This document shows, in pieces, positions 26,389 to 38,320 of a stretch of 64,000 nucleotides of DNA. Source of the DNA: Rhodospirillaceae bacterium (lineage in GTDB: Bacteria > Pseudomonadota > Alphaproteobacteria > Rhodospirillales > Rhodospirillaceae); the NCBI GenBank assembly GCA_028822445.1, contig JAPKDQ010000002.1, positions 1-64,000 of the forward strand. Reading direction: 5' to 3'. A program made the translations under genes and the position numbers. The notes beneath the pieces are model-generated. The model did no database searches and was not told where the DNA came from. It saw nothing but the letters and a program-made list of their open reading frames with translations. Every line of letters begins with the position of its first letter. The stretch's first letter is position 1.

Positions 26389-28106
26389 TCTTGGTCCTCA
26401 ACCTTAGTCACCCGCTCGATTGCCGAACCGGGGAATGAGTCTAGTATTGATTTCACAAAGGGGTCGGATGCCGCTTTAGTGATCTCTTGCTCATGCAGTG
26501 TTGGGTCACCGGCGTTATTTGAAACGCTAACGACCCATCTCTCACCAGTTTTCTCTTTCAAAAAAGCGCCCAGCTTACCAGCAACATCCTGAGGCGTGCC
26601 TTCCTTCGGGCGAATCTCGATACGCCCACGCTCAAAGGAAACAAGGTGAACGGTATGCGTGAGTTGTCCGGCCAGGTGTGCCTCACGATTCAGTTCACAT
26701 AACGCAACCACATCGGCCAGAGACGCCAAGGGAGCGGGCTCCTCTAATGTAACGGCAGGCGGCTCATCAATAGAAACATCGTGCATAGGGGCCGAGGCCA
26801 TGTTGGCCGATGCCGCACCGCCAGATGACCCAGAGGTAGGCATAGTTGCTGTGGCTTGCGCCGTAGTGGCAGAACTCGCCGGCGATGACTGCGCTGGCGC
26901 CTTAGGGGTTCTGCCCTGGCGACCAAGCGCCTTCACCGCGTCCTCAGGGGTCGGCAAATCAGCAGAGTATGCTAACCGGACCAATGTCATCTCAACTGCT
27001 TGTAAAGGCATAGGGGCGGACCGAGCTTCACTGAGCCCCTTGAGTAACATTTGCCATGTGCGTGTCAGAACTGGCATCGAAAGAACGGCTGACATATCTT
27101 TGCCGCGGGTTCGTTCCGCTTCCGCGACTAACGCATCATCGGCACCATCAGGCGCAACCTTAAGTCGGGTCAACCAATGGGTCAGCTCAAGTAAATCTTG
27201 GAGGACAACAAGTGGGTCAGCCCCGGACGTATACTGATGGGCCAACAAATCCAGGCCATTCTTCACATCACCACGCAATACTGAGTCTAGGAGATCGAAG
27301 ACCTGCACCCGATCAGCTAGACCGAGCATATCGCGCACCTGCGCTTCACTGACAGTCGGCGTTTCGTCGCCAACGGCGGACTGGGATATGGCTTGGTCCA
27401 AAACAGAAAGGCCGTCACGGGCGGACCCGTCTGCAGCGCGAGCAATTAGCGCGAGCGCCTCATCCGCAATCTGCGCGCCCTCGTTTTCAGCAACGCCTTT
27501 GAATAAGGCACTGAGATGCTCTGCGCTAATGCGGCGGAGGTCAAACCGCTGACAGCGGGACAGAACGGTAACAGGAACTTTACGAATTTCCGTCGTCGCA
27601 AAAATAAACTTCACGCACTCAGGCGGCTCTTCTAGAGTTTTGAGAAGGGCGTTGAACGCTTGGTTCGAAAGCATGTGGACTTCATCGATGATGTAGATTT
27701 TAGTCCGCGCCGAAGTCGGCCGGTACCGCACGCCATCAAGAAGCTCACGAATGTCGTCAACGCCGGTGCGACTAGCTGCATCCATTTCAAGAACGTCGAC
27801 GTGACGGTCTTCAGCGATCGAACGGCAATGCTCACAGACACCACAGGGTAAAGCTGTCGCGCCACCATCACCGTCTGGGCCGATACAGTTCAAAGCACGA
27901 GCAATGAGACGGGCTGTCGTCGTTTTTCCCGTGCCCCGCACACCGGTTAACATGTAAGCCTGCGCAAGACGACCAGACGCAATGGCGTTGGTTAAAGTTC
28001 GCACAACCGTTTCCTGGCCGACAAGATCGTCAAAAGTCGTAGGGCGGTACTTACGAGCAAGGACCTGATAGGACACCTTAGGTGTGAGCGCGGGCTTGTC
28101 GGTCAT
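26385..28106 (-). CDS. dnaX: DNA polymerase III subunits gamma/tau
   Basis: DnaX is the clamp-loader ATPase. From ATG 28106 it has 573 residues: SYQVLARKYRPTTFDDLVGQ, Walker A GVRGTGKTTTARL, a zinc module with CGVCEHC, Walker B IYIIDEVHML and sensor 1 KFIFATTEIRKVP with SRCQRFDLRRIS. A Pro/Ala/Ser-rich linker around 385-460 separates the C-terminal tau part. The frame stays open about 375 bases further upstream, but that extension would run through the SRP RNA gene, so the later ATG is chosen. I saw no clear slippery site for a separate gamma form. First gene of dnaX-ybaB-recR. Confidence 0.96.
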   Translation of the reverse strand: MTDKPALTPKVSYQVLARKYRPTTFDDLVGQETVVRTLTNAIASGRLAQAYMLTGVRGTGKTTTARLIARALNCIGPDGDGGATALPCGVCEHCRSIAEDRHVDVLEMDAASRTGVDDIRELLDGVRYRPTSARTKIYIIDEVHMLSNQAFNALLKTLEEPPECVKFIFATTEIRKVPVTVLSRCQRFDLRRISAEHLSALFKGVAENEGAQIADEALALIARAADGSARDGLSVLDQAISQSAVGDETPTVSEAQVRDMLGLADRVQVFDLLDSVLRGDVKNGLDLLAHQYTSGADPLVVLQDLLELTHWLTRLKVAPDGADDALVAEAERTRGKDMSAVLSMPVLTRTWQMLLKGLSEARSAPMPLQAVEMTLVRLAYSADLPTPEDAVKALGRQGRTPKAPAQSSPASSATTAQATATMPTSGSSGGAASANMASAPMHDVSIDEPPAVTLEEPAPLASLADVVALCELNREAHLAGQLTHTVHLVSFERGRIEIRPKEGTPQDVAGKLGAFLKEKTGERWVVSVSNNAGDPTLHEQEITKAASDPFVKSILDSFPGSAIERVTKVEDQE

Positions 28107-28149
28107 AGCGCTTTCATCCGTAAGGCCTATCGAGGCGAGATTAATAAAG

Positions 28150-28246
28150 TGAGGTCCTGACGGCGACCCAGGCGGAAACTCGTTACGGCTGCTTCCTTCC
28201 GGACCTGACCGGGTTGGCGAGGCGCCCGTCCACCGCCAGTCCCTCA
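28150..28246 (-). ncRNA. ffs: signal recognition particle RNA (4.5S, small bacterial type)
   Basis: The minus strand carries the invariant domain IV core, with GGTCAGGTCCGGAAGGAAGC at its centre and the GGAA tetraloop and symmetric/asymmetric loops that bind Ffh. The flanks pair as a long hairpin (GGCGGTGGACGGGCG against CCGCCTGGGTCGCC). Ends are estimated from pairing and from the promoter. It lies between gpmI and dnaX. Confidence 0.96.
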
Positions 28247-28251
28247 ACCGC

Positions 28252-28282
28252 ATTATATCAAACGTCCAGCCTTCATACGCAA
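28252..28282 (-). promoter_or_regulatory. SRP RNA promoter
   Basis: A perfect TATAAT (minus strand, 28257-28252) lies six bases before the estimated RNA 5' end. The upstream TTGCGT (28282-28277) at a 19-base spacing is a weaker -35 box. Confidence 0.65.
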
Positions 28283-28369
28283 GGGATTCTATGGTCCAGA
28301 CTTGCCAAAGCTGCCCGAACGCTTCAAATAAATGCAGGAACCCTCGATACAAAAGAGTTATCCACAGGC

Positions 28370-29956
28370 ATGAGCGACAAAAGCAACCCAACCTGCACCA
28401 AAAAACCTGTTGTCCTATGCATCCTCGACGGATGGGGATACCGGGAAGAGCAGAGTAATAATGCCATTGCACTGGCCTCAACCCCTACCTGGGACCGTTG
28501 GGCGGAGTCAGAAGGGCGCCCCCACGCCCTAGTGGAAACCAGTGGCAGCGACGTCGGGCTGCCAGATGGCCAAATGGGAAACTCAGAAGTCGGCCATATG
28601 AATATCGGCGCGGGGCGCGTTGTTCTCCAAGACTTACCGCAGATTCACGCAGCCATCGCCGACGGGTCGATCAATAGCCGCGCTGCACTAAAAGAATATA
28701 TTGAAGCTCTACAAGCAAGCGGGGGGGCCTGCCACCTTTTAGGCTTGGTATCTCCTGGCGGAGTGCACTCTCACCAAAATCATATGGTGGCCTTAGCAAG
28801 GACAATTTCTGCGGCCGGAATTCCGGTGCGCGTTCACGCGTTTCTAGACGGCCGCGACACACCACCAAGCTCTGCCGAAACCTACATGGCACGCTTTCTT
28901 CGCGATATAGATGACCTCAATAACGTCCGTGTGGCCACGGTCAGTGGACGCTATTACAGCATGGACCGAGACAACCGCTGGGATCGGGTCGAGCGCGGCT
29001 ATAACCTCATCGCAACCGGAACCGGTGCAAAAGCCACCGACCCGCTGCAAGCCATTCAGGATTCCTATGCCGCTGGCACAACAGACGAATTTTTTGAGCC
29101 AACAGTTATCGGTGACTTTTCTGGCACAGCCAATGGTGACGGCCTCGTTATGGCCAACTTCCGGGCGGACCGAGCCAGAGAAATCTTATCTGCCTTATTG
29201 GAGCCAGCATTCGATGAGTTTCCACGTGGGCACGTAGCCACGTTTTCCGCAGCTCTTGGCTTATCTGAATACTCATCGGATTTATCCAAACATATGTCGG
29301 TCTTATTTCCAGCTGATGCACCCGAGCACGGGCTGGGCCAGGTCGTGTCGGATGCCGGGCTCCGTCAGCTGCGCATCGCTGAGACTGAGAAATATGCGCA
29401 TGTCACGTTTTTCCTAAACGGCGGCATAGAAAATGTATTTCCTGGCGAGCAGCGCATCCTCATTCCGAGCCCAAAGGTTGCCACGTACGACCTTCAACCG
29501 GAAATGTCCGCAAGCGAAGTCACAAATAAATTGGTTAATGCGATCACTTCAAAACAGTTCGATTTGATTGTGGTGAACTATGCCAATGGCGACATGGTGG
29601 GCCACACAGGCATCCTGGCAGCCGCAATAACAGCGGCTGAGACTCTCGATGGATGCTTGTCCCGTCTTGAGGAAGCGATTGAAAATGTTGACGGAGCCAT
29701 GCTCGTCACTGCAGATCATGGAAACTGTGAGCTTATGGTAGATCCCGAGACCAAAGCGCCACACACGGCCCATACCATCGGAAAAGTGCCCTTAGTATTG
29801 GTATGGCGAACATCTGGCGCTACTTTGCATGATGGGCGTTTGGCCGACCTCGCACCCACAGTTCTTGATTTGATGGGCGTGCCGCAGCCCTCGGAAATGA
29901 CTGGCGCTTCATTACTCAGGTGGGCTGCCGGCGCGACGCGCCGTGCTGCAGAGTAA
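28370..29956 (+). CDS. gpmI: 2,3-bisphosphoglycerate-independent phosphoglycerate mutase
   Basis: GpmI interconverts 3- and 2-phosphoglycerate in glycolysis using two Mn ions. From ATG 28370 it has 528 residues: VVLCILDGWGYREE, DGQMGNSEVGHMNIGAGR (catalytic Ser in NSEVGH), VHAFLDGRDTPP, ANFRADRAREI, NYANGDMVGHTG and LVTADHGNCELM. The frame is open 52 codons further upstream, but that part would overlap the SRP RNA gene. Its 3' end overlaps the next gene by 14 bases. Confidence 0.96.
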   Translation: MSDKSNPTCTKKPVVLCILDGWGYREEQSNNAIALASTPTWDRWAESEGRPHALVETSGSDVGLPDGQMGNSEVGHMNIGAGRVVLQDLPQIHAAIADGSINSRAALKEYIEALQASGGACHLLGLVSPGGVHSHQNHMVALARTISAAGIPVRVHAFLDGRDTPPSSAETYMARFLRDIDDLNNVRVATVSGRYYSMDRDNRWDRVERGYNLIATGTGAKATDPLQAIQDSYAAGTTDEFFEPTVIGDFSGTANGDGLVMANFRADRAREILSALLEPAFDEFPRGHVATFSAALGLSEYSSDLSKHMSVLFPADAPEHGLGQVVSDAGLRQLRIAETEKYAHVTFFLNGGIENVFPGEQRILIPSPKVATYDLQPEMSASEVTNKLVNAITSKQFDLIVVNYANGDMVGHTGILAAAITAAETLDGCLSRLEEAIENVDGAMLVTADHGNCELMVDPETKAPHTAHTIGKVPLVLVWRTSGATLHDGRLADLAPTVLDLMGVPQPSEMTGASLLRWAAGATRRAAE

Positions 29957-31226
29957 CAGCTTGCGTGGCGACATCCTTAGCGGTCTTATAGGCTTTACTC
30001 TTTGCACGGTCATCACAACGACCCACGCATGGGGGCAAAAAGACGCCGGCATTCCTAATGCCGCTAATTTGCAAGCCGTTGAACTCAATCTGAACCGTGA
30101 ACAAACCACAAAAGAAGAAGCGACCAGACAAGCAGAGAAAGCAGCGGCCGACGCGACACAACTTCAAACGAACATGATCAGCGCAGCACGACGCATTCAA
30201 AGTCGCGAACGAACGCTGACGGATCTCGAAACTCAGTTGGAAAATCTGGAAACGCGGCGCGCAGAAATGGCCTCAACATTAGCCAATAAAGACAAGCAAA
30301 TGCGCGGCGTCCTCCTCGCGCTTGAAAGGCTTGCCATTCGACCAACCGACTCTCTGATGTTGCAACCCCTCAAGCCTTCAGATGCTGTGAGGTCTGGCCT
30401 TGTGTTGTCGGCAGCAATTCCTGCCATCACCGACCATGCGACGCAGCTAAAAATTGAGCTGGAAGCCTTGTATGCGACACGCACGGCTATCGTCGACCGG
30501 CGGGCATCCCTGGCTGTTGAAACGCTCTACTGGGTTCAAGATCAAACGCGTCTTGAAATACTCTACAAAGAAAAATCCGGCGTGCAAAAGGGTTTTGAGC
30601 GGCGCGCGAGTATAGCTGAGAAACGAATCGCTACCTTGGCTAAAGAGGCGAAGGGCCTTCGCGAACTGCTGGACGGGGTCATCGCTGAACGCAAACTGCA
30701 AGAGGGGGAAGAGTCAAAAAAAGCCGCTTTGCAAAAATCCATTCTGGCCCGTCCGGGTGGGGCAGCACCAACCCCTGATATCATCTCGACCCGCAGACCC
30801 CGCCCCCAAAAAATGTCTCGTTCATTCTCAAAAGCGCGCGGAACCTTGCCATTTCCAGCCGAAGGGCTGTTGTCCCAACGGTATGGTGAAAACAAGGAAA
30901 GTGAGGGTTTGGCCAAGGGCATCATTATCACTACAAGGCCCTCAGCACGGGTCGTTTCACCCTTTGACGGAGAGGTAGCATTCGCTGGGCCCTTCCGTGG
31001 TTACGGCCAACTCTTGATCCTTGAACACAGCGAGGGATACCATACGCTTCTAGCTGGCATGAACCGCCTAGACGGCATTATCGGACAGCGCGTTTTAGCC
31101 GGAGAGCCGGTGGGAATAATGTCGCAGGACGGTGACACCTCACTGTATGTCGAATTGCGGCGAGACGGCCAACCTATTAATCCGTTGCCATGGCTGGCAA
31201 CAAGAACAAATGAGAATAGTGGATGA
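29943..31226 (+). CDS. EnvC-like murein hydrolase activator (M23/LytM family)
   Basis: A 427-residue exported protein: a hydrophobic signal segment (LSGLIGFTLCTVITTTHAWG), a long coiled coil of two helical stretches (residues about 45-125 and 165-265), a basic linker, and a C-terminal LytM domain from about 300. The LytM metal ligands are missing: the HxxxD position reads KGIIITT and the HxH position reads YHTLLAGM. The end SLYVELRRDGQPINPLPWL is typical of EnvC. It should therefore activate amidases at the septum rather than cut peptidoglycan itself. It starts at GTG 29943 inside gpmI and is coupled to ctpA (ATGA). Confidence 0.88.
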   Translation: MLQSNSLRGDILSGLIGFTLCTVITTTHAWGQKDAGIPNAANLQAVELNLNREQTTKEEATRQAEKAAADATQLQTNMISAARRIQSRERTLTDLETQLENLETRRAEMASTLANKDKQMRGVLLALERLAIRPTDSLMLQPLKPSDAVRSGLVLSAAIPAITDHATQLKIELEALYATRTAIVDRRASLAVETLYWVQDQTRLEILYKEKSGVQKGFERRASIAEKRIATLAKEAKGLRELLDGVIAERKLQEGEESKKAALQKSILARPGGAAPTPDIISTRRPRPQKMSRSFSKARGTLPFPAEGLLSQRYGENKESEGLAKGIIITTRPSARVVSPFDGEVAFAGPFRGYGQLLILEHSEGYHTLLAGMNRLDGIIGQRVLAGEPVGIMSQDGDTSLYVELRRDGQPINPLPWLATRTNENSG

Positions 31227-32506
31227 TCCGGACTTTTTTTATATGCTTTAGTGCTTTGGCTTTAAGCGCCACTTTCGCTTTTACGGCCGCCGCTGATGAT
31301 AAGTTTTCTGATAACACATATCGACAACTCGAGCTGTTTGGGAATGTGTTCGAGCGCGTGCGCAAGGACTACGTCGAAGACATATCAGATCAAGAGCTAA
31401 TCGAGTCTGCCATCAACGGCATGCTGACATCTCTAGACCCACACTCCAGCTTCCTATCTGCGAAAAGCTTCGAAGACATGCAAGAGCAGACGAAAGGCGA
31501 ATTTGGCGGCCTAGGTATTGAAGTCACCATGGAAAACGGTTTCGTAAAAGTCATCACACCCATTGATGATACCCCGGCTTACGATGCTGGCATGCAACCC
31601 AACGATTACATCACCACAATCGATGGCGAGAGCGTCCTTGGATTGTCCTTAAACGATGCCGTTGAAATGATGCGGGGTCTCGTTGATACGGACATCACCA
31701 TCGGTGTACGACGCGAAGGTGTCGAATCTTTTGATGTCACGTTGACCCGCGCCATTATTAAAATTCGGTCTGTACGCCATCGGACAGAAGGCGATGTTGG
31801 GTATATCCGCATCACGTCCTTCAATGAGCAAACACAACGCGGCCTAGAAGAAGGTATAACCAGCATTAAGGACGAGCTAGGTCGCGCCTTAAAGGGCTAC
31901 GTTCTTGACCTGCGCAACAACCCTGGCGGCCTTCTAGATCAAGCTGAATCCGTTTCTGACACATTCCTTGATCGCGGTGAGATCGTCTCCACAAGGACGC
32001 GCTACAGCGAAGAAACAAAACGCACCACGGCTAAAAAAGGCGACCTGACCGATGGAATGCCATTGGTCGTCTTGATCAACGACGGATCAGCCTCGGCGTC
32101 TGAGATCGTTGCAGGTGCGCTTCAAGATCATGGCAGAGCTATTATTCTCGGGACCAAGTCTTTTGGGAAAGGCTCAGTGCAAACGATTATTCCTATGCAA
32201 GACAACAGCGCTATGCGCCTGACGACGGCTCGGTACTATACCCCTTCAGGGCGGTCCATTCAGGGCACGGGGATCGAACCAGACATTCTGGTCGAGCCAG
32301 CAAAGGTGGAGCGCGTCGCCCAACGGGGCCGGCGCAGCGAATCTAGCCTCCGCGGCTCACTAGAAAACGACACCTTGGATGATGATATCGAAGAAAATGA
32401 GGCGACAACCGAGCGCACGACCCGGGATGTTGATGATTATCAGCTCGCGCGGGCGCTTGATCTAATCCAGGGCCTAGCCTTGTATCGGCAAACCTTAACC
32501 AACTAG
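31223..32506 (+). CDS. ctpA: carboxyl-terminal processing protease CtpA (S41)
   Basis: A 427-residue periplasmic protease: Sec signal (FICFSALALSATFAFTAAAD), a PDZ domain (GLGIEVTMENGFVKVITPI, DTPAYDAGMQPNDYITTIDG), then the S41 core with LRNNPGGLLDQA, the catalytic Ser in NDGSASASEIVAGAL and Lys in GTKSFGKGSVQT. The C-terminal tail after residue 360 is acidic. It overlaps the EnvC-like gene by four bases; CtpA-type proteases trim cell-wall enzymes, so the pair probably works together. Confidence 0.95.
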   Translation: MIRTFFICFSALALSATFAFTAAADDKFSDNTYRQLELFGNVFERVRKDYVEDISDQELIESAINGMLTSLDPHSSFLSAKSFEDMQEQTKGEFGGLGIEVTMENGFVKVITPIDDTPAYDAGMQPNDYITTIDGESVLGLSLNDAVEMMRGLVDTDITIGVRREGVESFDVTLTRAIIKIRSVRHRTEGDVGYIRITSFNEQTQRGLEEGITSIKDELGRALKGYVLDLRNNPGGLLDQAESVSDTFLDRGEIVSTRTRYSEETKRTTAKKGDLTDGMPLVVLINDGSASASEIVAGALQDHGRAIILGTKSFGKGSVQTIIPMQDNSAMRLTTARYYTPSGRSIQGTGIEPDILVEPAKVERVAQRGRRSESSLRGSLENDTLDDDIEENEATTERTTRDVDDYQLARALDLIQGLALYRQTLTN

Positions 32507-32607
32507 GGCTCAAACGCCCCAAAACACCAATTAAGGGGCTACTAAGGACCTCGTTCTAGCACTTGCGTGAGGGGCCGCGCACAACAACAAAACGTTGGGG
32601 GATGGCT

Positions 32608-33150
32608 ATGACCTTTTCCATATCGCCTATAACGGACCCATTGAAACGCGGCAAGAAAGCACAGGGTCCGTTTGGCAGAGATGACGACGAAGAGAAACCC
32701 TACCGCAAGGGCGTGGGCGTTGTTCTTCTAAACGATGCAGGAAAAGTGTTCGTTGCTCAGCGCATCGACACCAAGGAACCCGCGTGGCAAATGCCTCAGG
32801 GCGGGATCGACAAGGGAGAAGACCCTTATGCTGCAGCATTACGCGAATTAGAAGAAGAAACCGGAACCACTAAGGCAGAGCTAATCTCCGCCACAGAAGA
32901 TTGGTTACAATACGATCTACCGGCCGACCTACAAACGAAGATGTGGAAAGGAAAATACCGGGGCCAGAAACAGATGTGGTACCTGATGCAGTTCACCGGA
33001 TCCGATTCAGACATCAATATCGAAACAGAACACCCAGAATTTTCAGAGTGGAAATGGGCAGAATTTGAAACCCTACCAGATCTGATCGTGGACTTTAAGA
33101 AGGGGCTATACGAGAAGATCGTTGCCGCATTTTCCGGTTTAGTCAGGTAG
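32608..33150 (+). CDS. rppH: RNA pyrophosphohydrolase RppH (Nudix)
   Basis: RppH removes pyrophosphate from mRNA 5' ends, which starts decay. The Nudix box is perfect: GGIDKGEDPYAAALRELEEE then TG. PYRKGVGVVLLNDAGKVFVA precedes it, and GQKQMWYLMQFTG, HPEFSEWKWAEFETLPDLIV follow. I chose ATG 32608 because GGGGGA lies five bases upstream; ATG 32602 or a GTG at 32563 are alternatives. It has an N-terminal extension of about 35 residues before the usual start. It converges with atpC. Confidence 0.93.
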   Translation: MTFSISPITDPLKRGKKAQGPFGRDDDEEKPYRKGVGVVLLNDAGKVFVAQRIDTKEPAWQMPQGGIDKGEDPYAAALRELEEETGTTKAELISATEDWLQYDLPADLQTKMWKGKYRGQKQMWYLMQFTGSDSDINIETEHPEFSEWKWAEFETLPDLIVDFKKGLYEKIVAAFSGLVR

Positions 33151-33175
33151 CCGAGGGTGTTCGGCACGCCCGTAT

Positions 33176-33595
33176 TTAGGCTGCGGCTCCCGCCATAGCG
33201 CTAGTCATTTCTTCCGCGACAAGCAAAGCCCGCTCAGCAGCAGCACGTTCAATATCATTTTCCGCTGATTGCATGCGTTCTTCAGCAGCCGACTGGCGGT
33301 CCGCAATGTTATCAGCCGTCAAATCTTCAATAGCAATGGCTTCGTCAACCAAAAGGGTGCAGCCGTCAGGGTTAACTTCAGCAAACCCGCCATCAACAAA
33401 GAACTGTTTAGCTGGCGCGTCACTGACGCCGGCATGGACAGAGACAACACCAGGACGCAGCATCGACAACAAAGGCATATGATCGGGCAACACACCAAAG
33501 TACCCTTCAATCCCCGGCACAACAACCATGCCAACAGATTCTGACATTAAGAGCTTCGCCGGTGACACGAGGTCAAGCTGAAGAGTATCCGCCAT
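33176..33595 (-). CDS. atpC: ATP synthase epsilon subunit
   Basis: A 139-residue F1 epsilon subunit with an N-terminal beta sandwich (LQLDLVSPAKLLMSESVGMV, VPGIEGYFGVLPDHMPLLSM) and a C-terminal helical part (DRQSAAEERMQSAENDIERA). It is the last gene of atpHAGDC, 30 bases after atpD. Confidence 0.95.
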   Translation of the reverse strand: MADTLQLDLVSPAKLLMSESVGMVVVPGIEGYFGVLPDHMPLLSMLRPGVVSVHAGVSDAPAKQFFVDGGFAEVNPDGCTLLVDEAIAIEDLTADNIADRQSAAEERMQSAENDIERAAAERALLVAEEMTSAMAGAAA

Positions 33596-33625
33596 AACGG
33601 GGTGCGTTCCTATCTCAGTTCCGGC

Positions 33626-35981
<2,356 letters not shown>

Positions 35982-36013
35982 AACGCGGGCCTTTCCCTAT
36001 CCGGTCCTAAGTC

Positions 36014-37546
36014 TCAGCTGAATGCCTTGGCAAAATCATCAAGGAAGCTCTTCAGCTCTGCCTCGGTGTCTTTACTCACGGCCTTCTCGGTCCGTATTTT
36101 ACCAAGAATACCCGGGGCCTTCTCTTTAATAGAACCGAGGAGCGATTTTTCAAACCGCTGCACATCACGAACTTCGATGGTATCAATATACCCCTTCGTA
36201 CCGGCGTAGATTGAAACAACCTGATCTTCGAAGGGCATTGGCACGTACTGATCTTGCTTCAATAGTTCGGTCAAACGTACGCCGCGGGCCAGAAGCTTCT
36301 GGGTGGCCGGATCAAGGTCAGACGCGAACTGCGCAAAGGCAGCCATTTCACGATACTGCGCCAAATCCAGTTTAATTCCGCCGGAGACCGACTTCATCGC
36401 CTTAGTTTGCGCGGCAGATCCCACACGAGACACCGACAGACCAACGTTCACGGCCGGTCGAATACCTTGGTAGAACAGCTCTGTTTCTAAGAAGATCTGA
36501 CCATCAGTGATCGAAATTACGTTGGTCGGAATGTAGGCCGAAACGTCGTTGGCTTGGGTCTCCACAACCGGCAATGCGGTTAGAGAACCACCGCCATGTG
36601 CATCGTTCATCTTCGCGGCGCGTTCCAGCAGCCGTGAGTGAAGATAGAACACGTCCCCTGGAAATGCTTCGCGGCCCGGTGGACGACGCAGCAGAAGGGA
36701 CATCTGACGATAAGCAACCGCTTGCTTGGTCAAATCATCATAGAAAATAACCGCGTGCTTGCCGTTGTCGCGGAACCATTCGCCGATTGTACAGCCGGAA
36801 TACGGTGCCAGGAACTGCATGGGAGCTGGGTCTGACGCAGTAGCCGCGACGATACAGGTGTACTCAAGCGCGCCGTGATCAGCCAAGGTCTTCACAACCT
36901 GGGCTACGGTCGAACGCTTCTGGCCGATGGCAACGTAGACGCAGAACAGTTTTTCTGAGTCGTCCTTAGCCGCATCGTTGGTTTTTTTCTGATTGATGAT
37001 GGTATCGAGAATAACGGCAGTCTTGCCGGTCTGACGGTCACCAATGATCAACTCACGTTGGCCACGACCAATGGGGATCAGGGAATCGATAGCCTTGAGG
37101 CCGGTTTGAACGGGTTCGTTCACGCCCTGGCGTGGAATAATACCCGGCGCCTTCAATTCAGCCAACCGGCGCTCGGTGGAATCTAGATCCCCCTTGCCAT
37201 CAATAGGATTGCCAAGACCGTCAACCACACGACCAAGGAGACCGGGACCCACAGGAATGTCAACGATATCGCCGGTCCGCTTGACCGTGTCGCCTTCCTT
37301 AATACCGCTATCTTCACCGAACAGCACGATCCCAACGTTGTCGGTTTCGAGGTTCAGGGTCATACCCTTAATACCGCCTGGAAATTCAACCATCTCCCCG
37401 GCTTGGACATTATCGAGCCCGTGGACACGGGCGATGCCGTCCCCTACGGAGAGCACTTGCCCAACTTCAGCGGATTCAGCGTCAGTGCCGAAGTTTGCGA
37501 TTTGCTCTTTGAGAATTGCGGAAATTTCTGCGGCGCGGATTTCCAT
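36014..37546 (-). CDS. atpA: ATP synthase alpha subunit
   Basis: The regulatory F1 subunit, 510 residues. Walker [55 protein letters not shown] and the signature [17 protein letters not shown] are all present. Start ATG 37546 directly follows the atpH stop. Confidence 0.98.
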   Translation of the reverse strand: MEIRAAEISAILKEQIANFGTDAESAEVGQVLSVGDGIARVHGLDNVQAGEMVEFPGGIKGMTLNLETDNVGIVLFGEDSGIKEGDTVKRTGDIVDIPVGPGLLGRVVDGLGNPIDGKGDLDSTERRLAELKAPGIIPRQGVNEPVQTGLKAIDSLIPIGRGQRELIIGDRQTGKTAVILDTIINQKKTNDAAKDDSEKLFCVYVAIGQKRSTVAQVVKTLADHGALEYTCIVAATASDPAPMQFLAPYSGCTIGEWFRDNGKHAVIFYDDLTKQAVAYRQMSLLLRRPPGREAFPGDVFYLHSRLLERAAKMNDAHGGGSLTALPVVETQANDVSAYIPTNVISITDGQIFLETELFYQGIRPAVNVGLSVSRVGSAAQTKAMKSVSGGIKLDLAQYREMAAFAQFASDLDPATQKLLARGVRLTELLKQDQYVPMPFEDQVVSIYAGTKGYIDTIEVRDVQRFEKSLLGSIKEKAPGILGKIRTEKAVSKDTEAELKSFLDDFAKAFS

Positions 37547-38107
37547 TTATCCGACCCCTTTCATTGATAGCTTAAGGCGTTGCAACTTGGATTTAAGTGA
37601 ACTATCGACCATGCGCGAGCCAACACGCACAATCAGCCCACCAAGAATCGACGGATCAACTTTAGTGGTAACCGCGACGGACTTTCCGACCGCGGCTTTT
37701 AGAGCGTCAGCCAGAGACTGGCTTTGACCATCAGACAAGGCGCTGGCAGACGTAACCTCTGCCGAGACCAGGCCTCGACGTGCAGCCAGGATGCCCTGAT
37801 AGGCCCGAATCATAGACTTAAGAGCAAAGAGGCGACGGTTCCCCGCAACCAGGCCCAGAAACTTAGCCATAATGTCCGATAAACCGGCTTTGGCAGCAAT
37901 CGCCGCCACACCTTTGGTTTGGTCTTCCCGGCTAAGTACGGGGCTCTTGATAAAACGGGCAAAATCCGCACTTTCATCAACGAGCACATCCAATGCGGCG
38001 AGATCGCTGGCGACGTTATCAATTGCACCAGAATCATCCGCAAGATCATAGAGGGCCGAGGCATATCGGACGGCTAATCCACCAACACCTGCTCCGTCCG
38101 ATGCCAT
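37547..38107 (-). CDS. atpH: ATP synthase delta subunit
   Basis: A 186-residue peripheral-stalk subunit: AVRYASALYDLADDSGAIDN at the start and the signature KVDPSILGGLIVRVGSRMVD near the end. It is the first gene of the F1 operon; the operon promoter should lie in the 213 bases before it, where I could not define one with confidence. Confidence 0.96.
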   Translation of the reverse strand: MASDGAGVGGLAVRYASALYDLADDSGAIDNVASDLAALDVLVDESADFARFIKSPVLSREDQTKGVAAIAAKAGLSDIMAKFLGLVAGNRRLFALKSMIRAYQGILAARRGLVSAEVTSASALSDGQSQSLADALKAAVGKSVAVTTKVDPSILGGLIVRVGSRMVDSSLKSKLQRLKLSMKGVG

Positions 38108-38320
38108 CCCAAAAGTCCCTTCAAGTCGACGGGGCTGGCCTGGCCGCGCGAGGCGCGTCCGAGACCCGTCTAAGAACCGTCTTTTTTCTCACCATAATGA
38201 GAACTAAACGTTTGATTTTATTAGCGAACCCGGAACCTTAAATAGGTCCCTCGGCCACAGCGATTGGGGTGGTATCATACCAGGGTGTGCGTTGCAACAG
38301 AGTCCCCGTACGCAAGGGTT

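Noticed and set aside
26659-27237. 192-residue plus-strand frame opposite dnaX
   Set aside because: Ser/Ala/Thr-rich antisense shadow of the dnaX linker, with no ribosome site or motif.
37176-37727. 183-residue plus-strand frame opposite atpA/atpH
   Set aside because: Ser/Pro/Thr-rich antisense frame across two ATP synthase genes; no homology expected.
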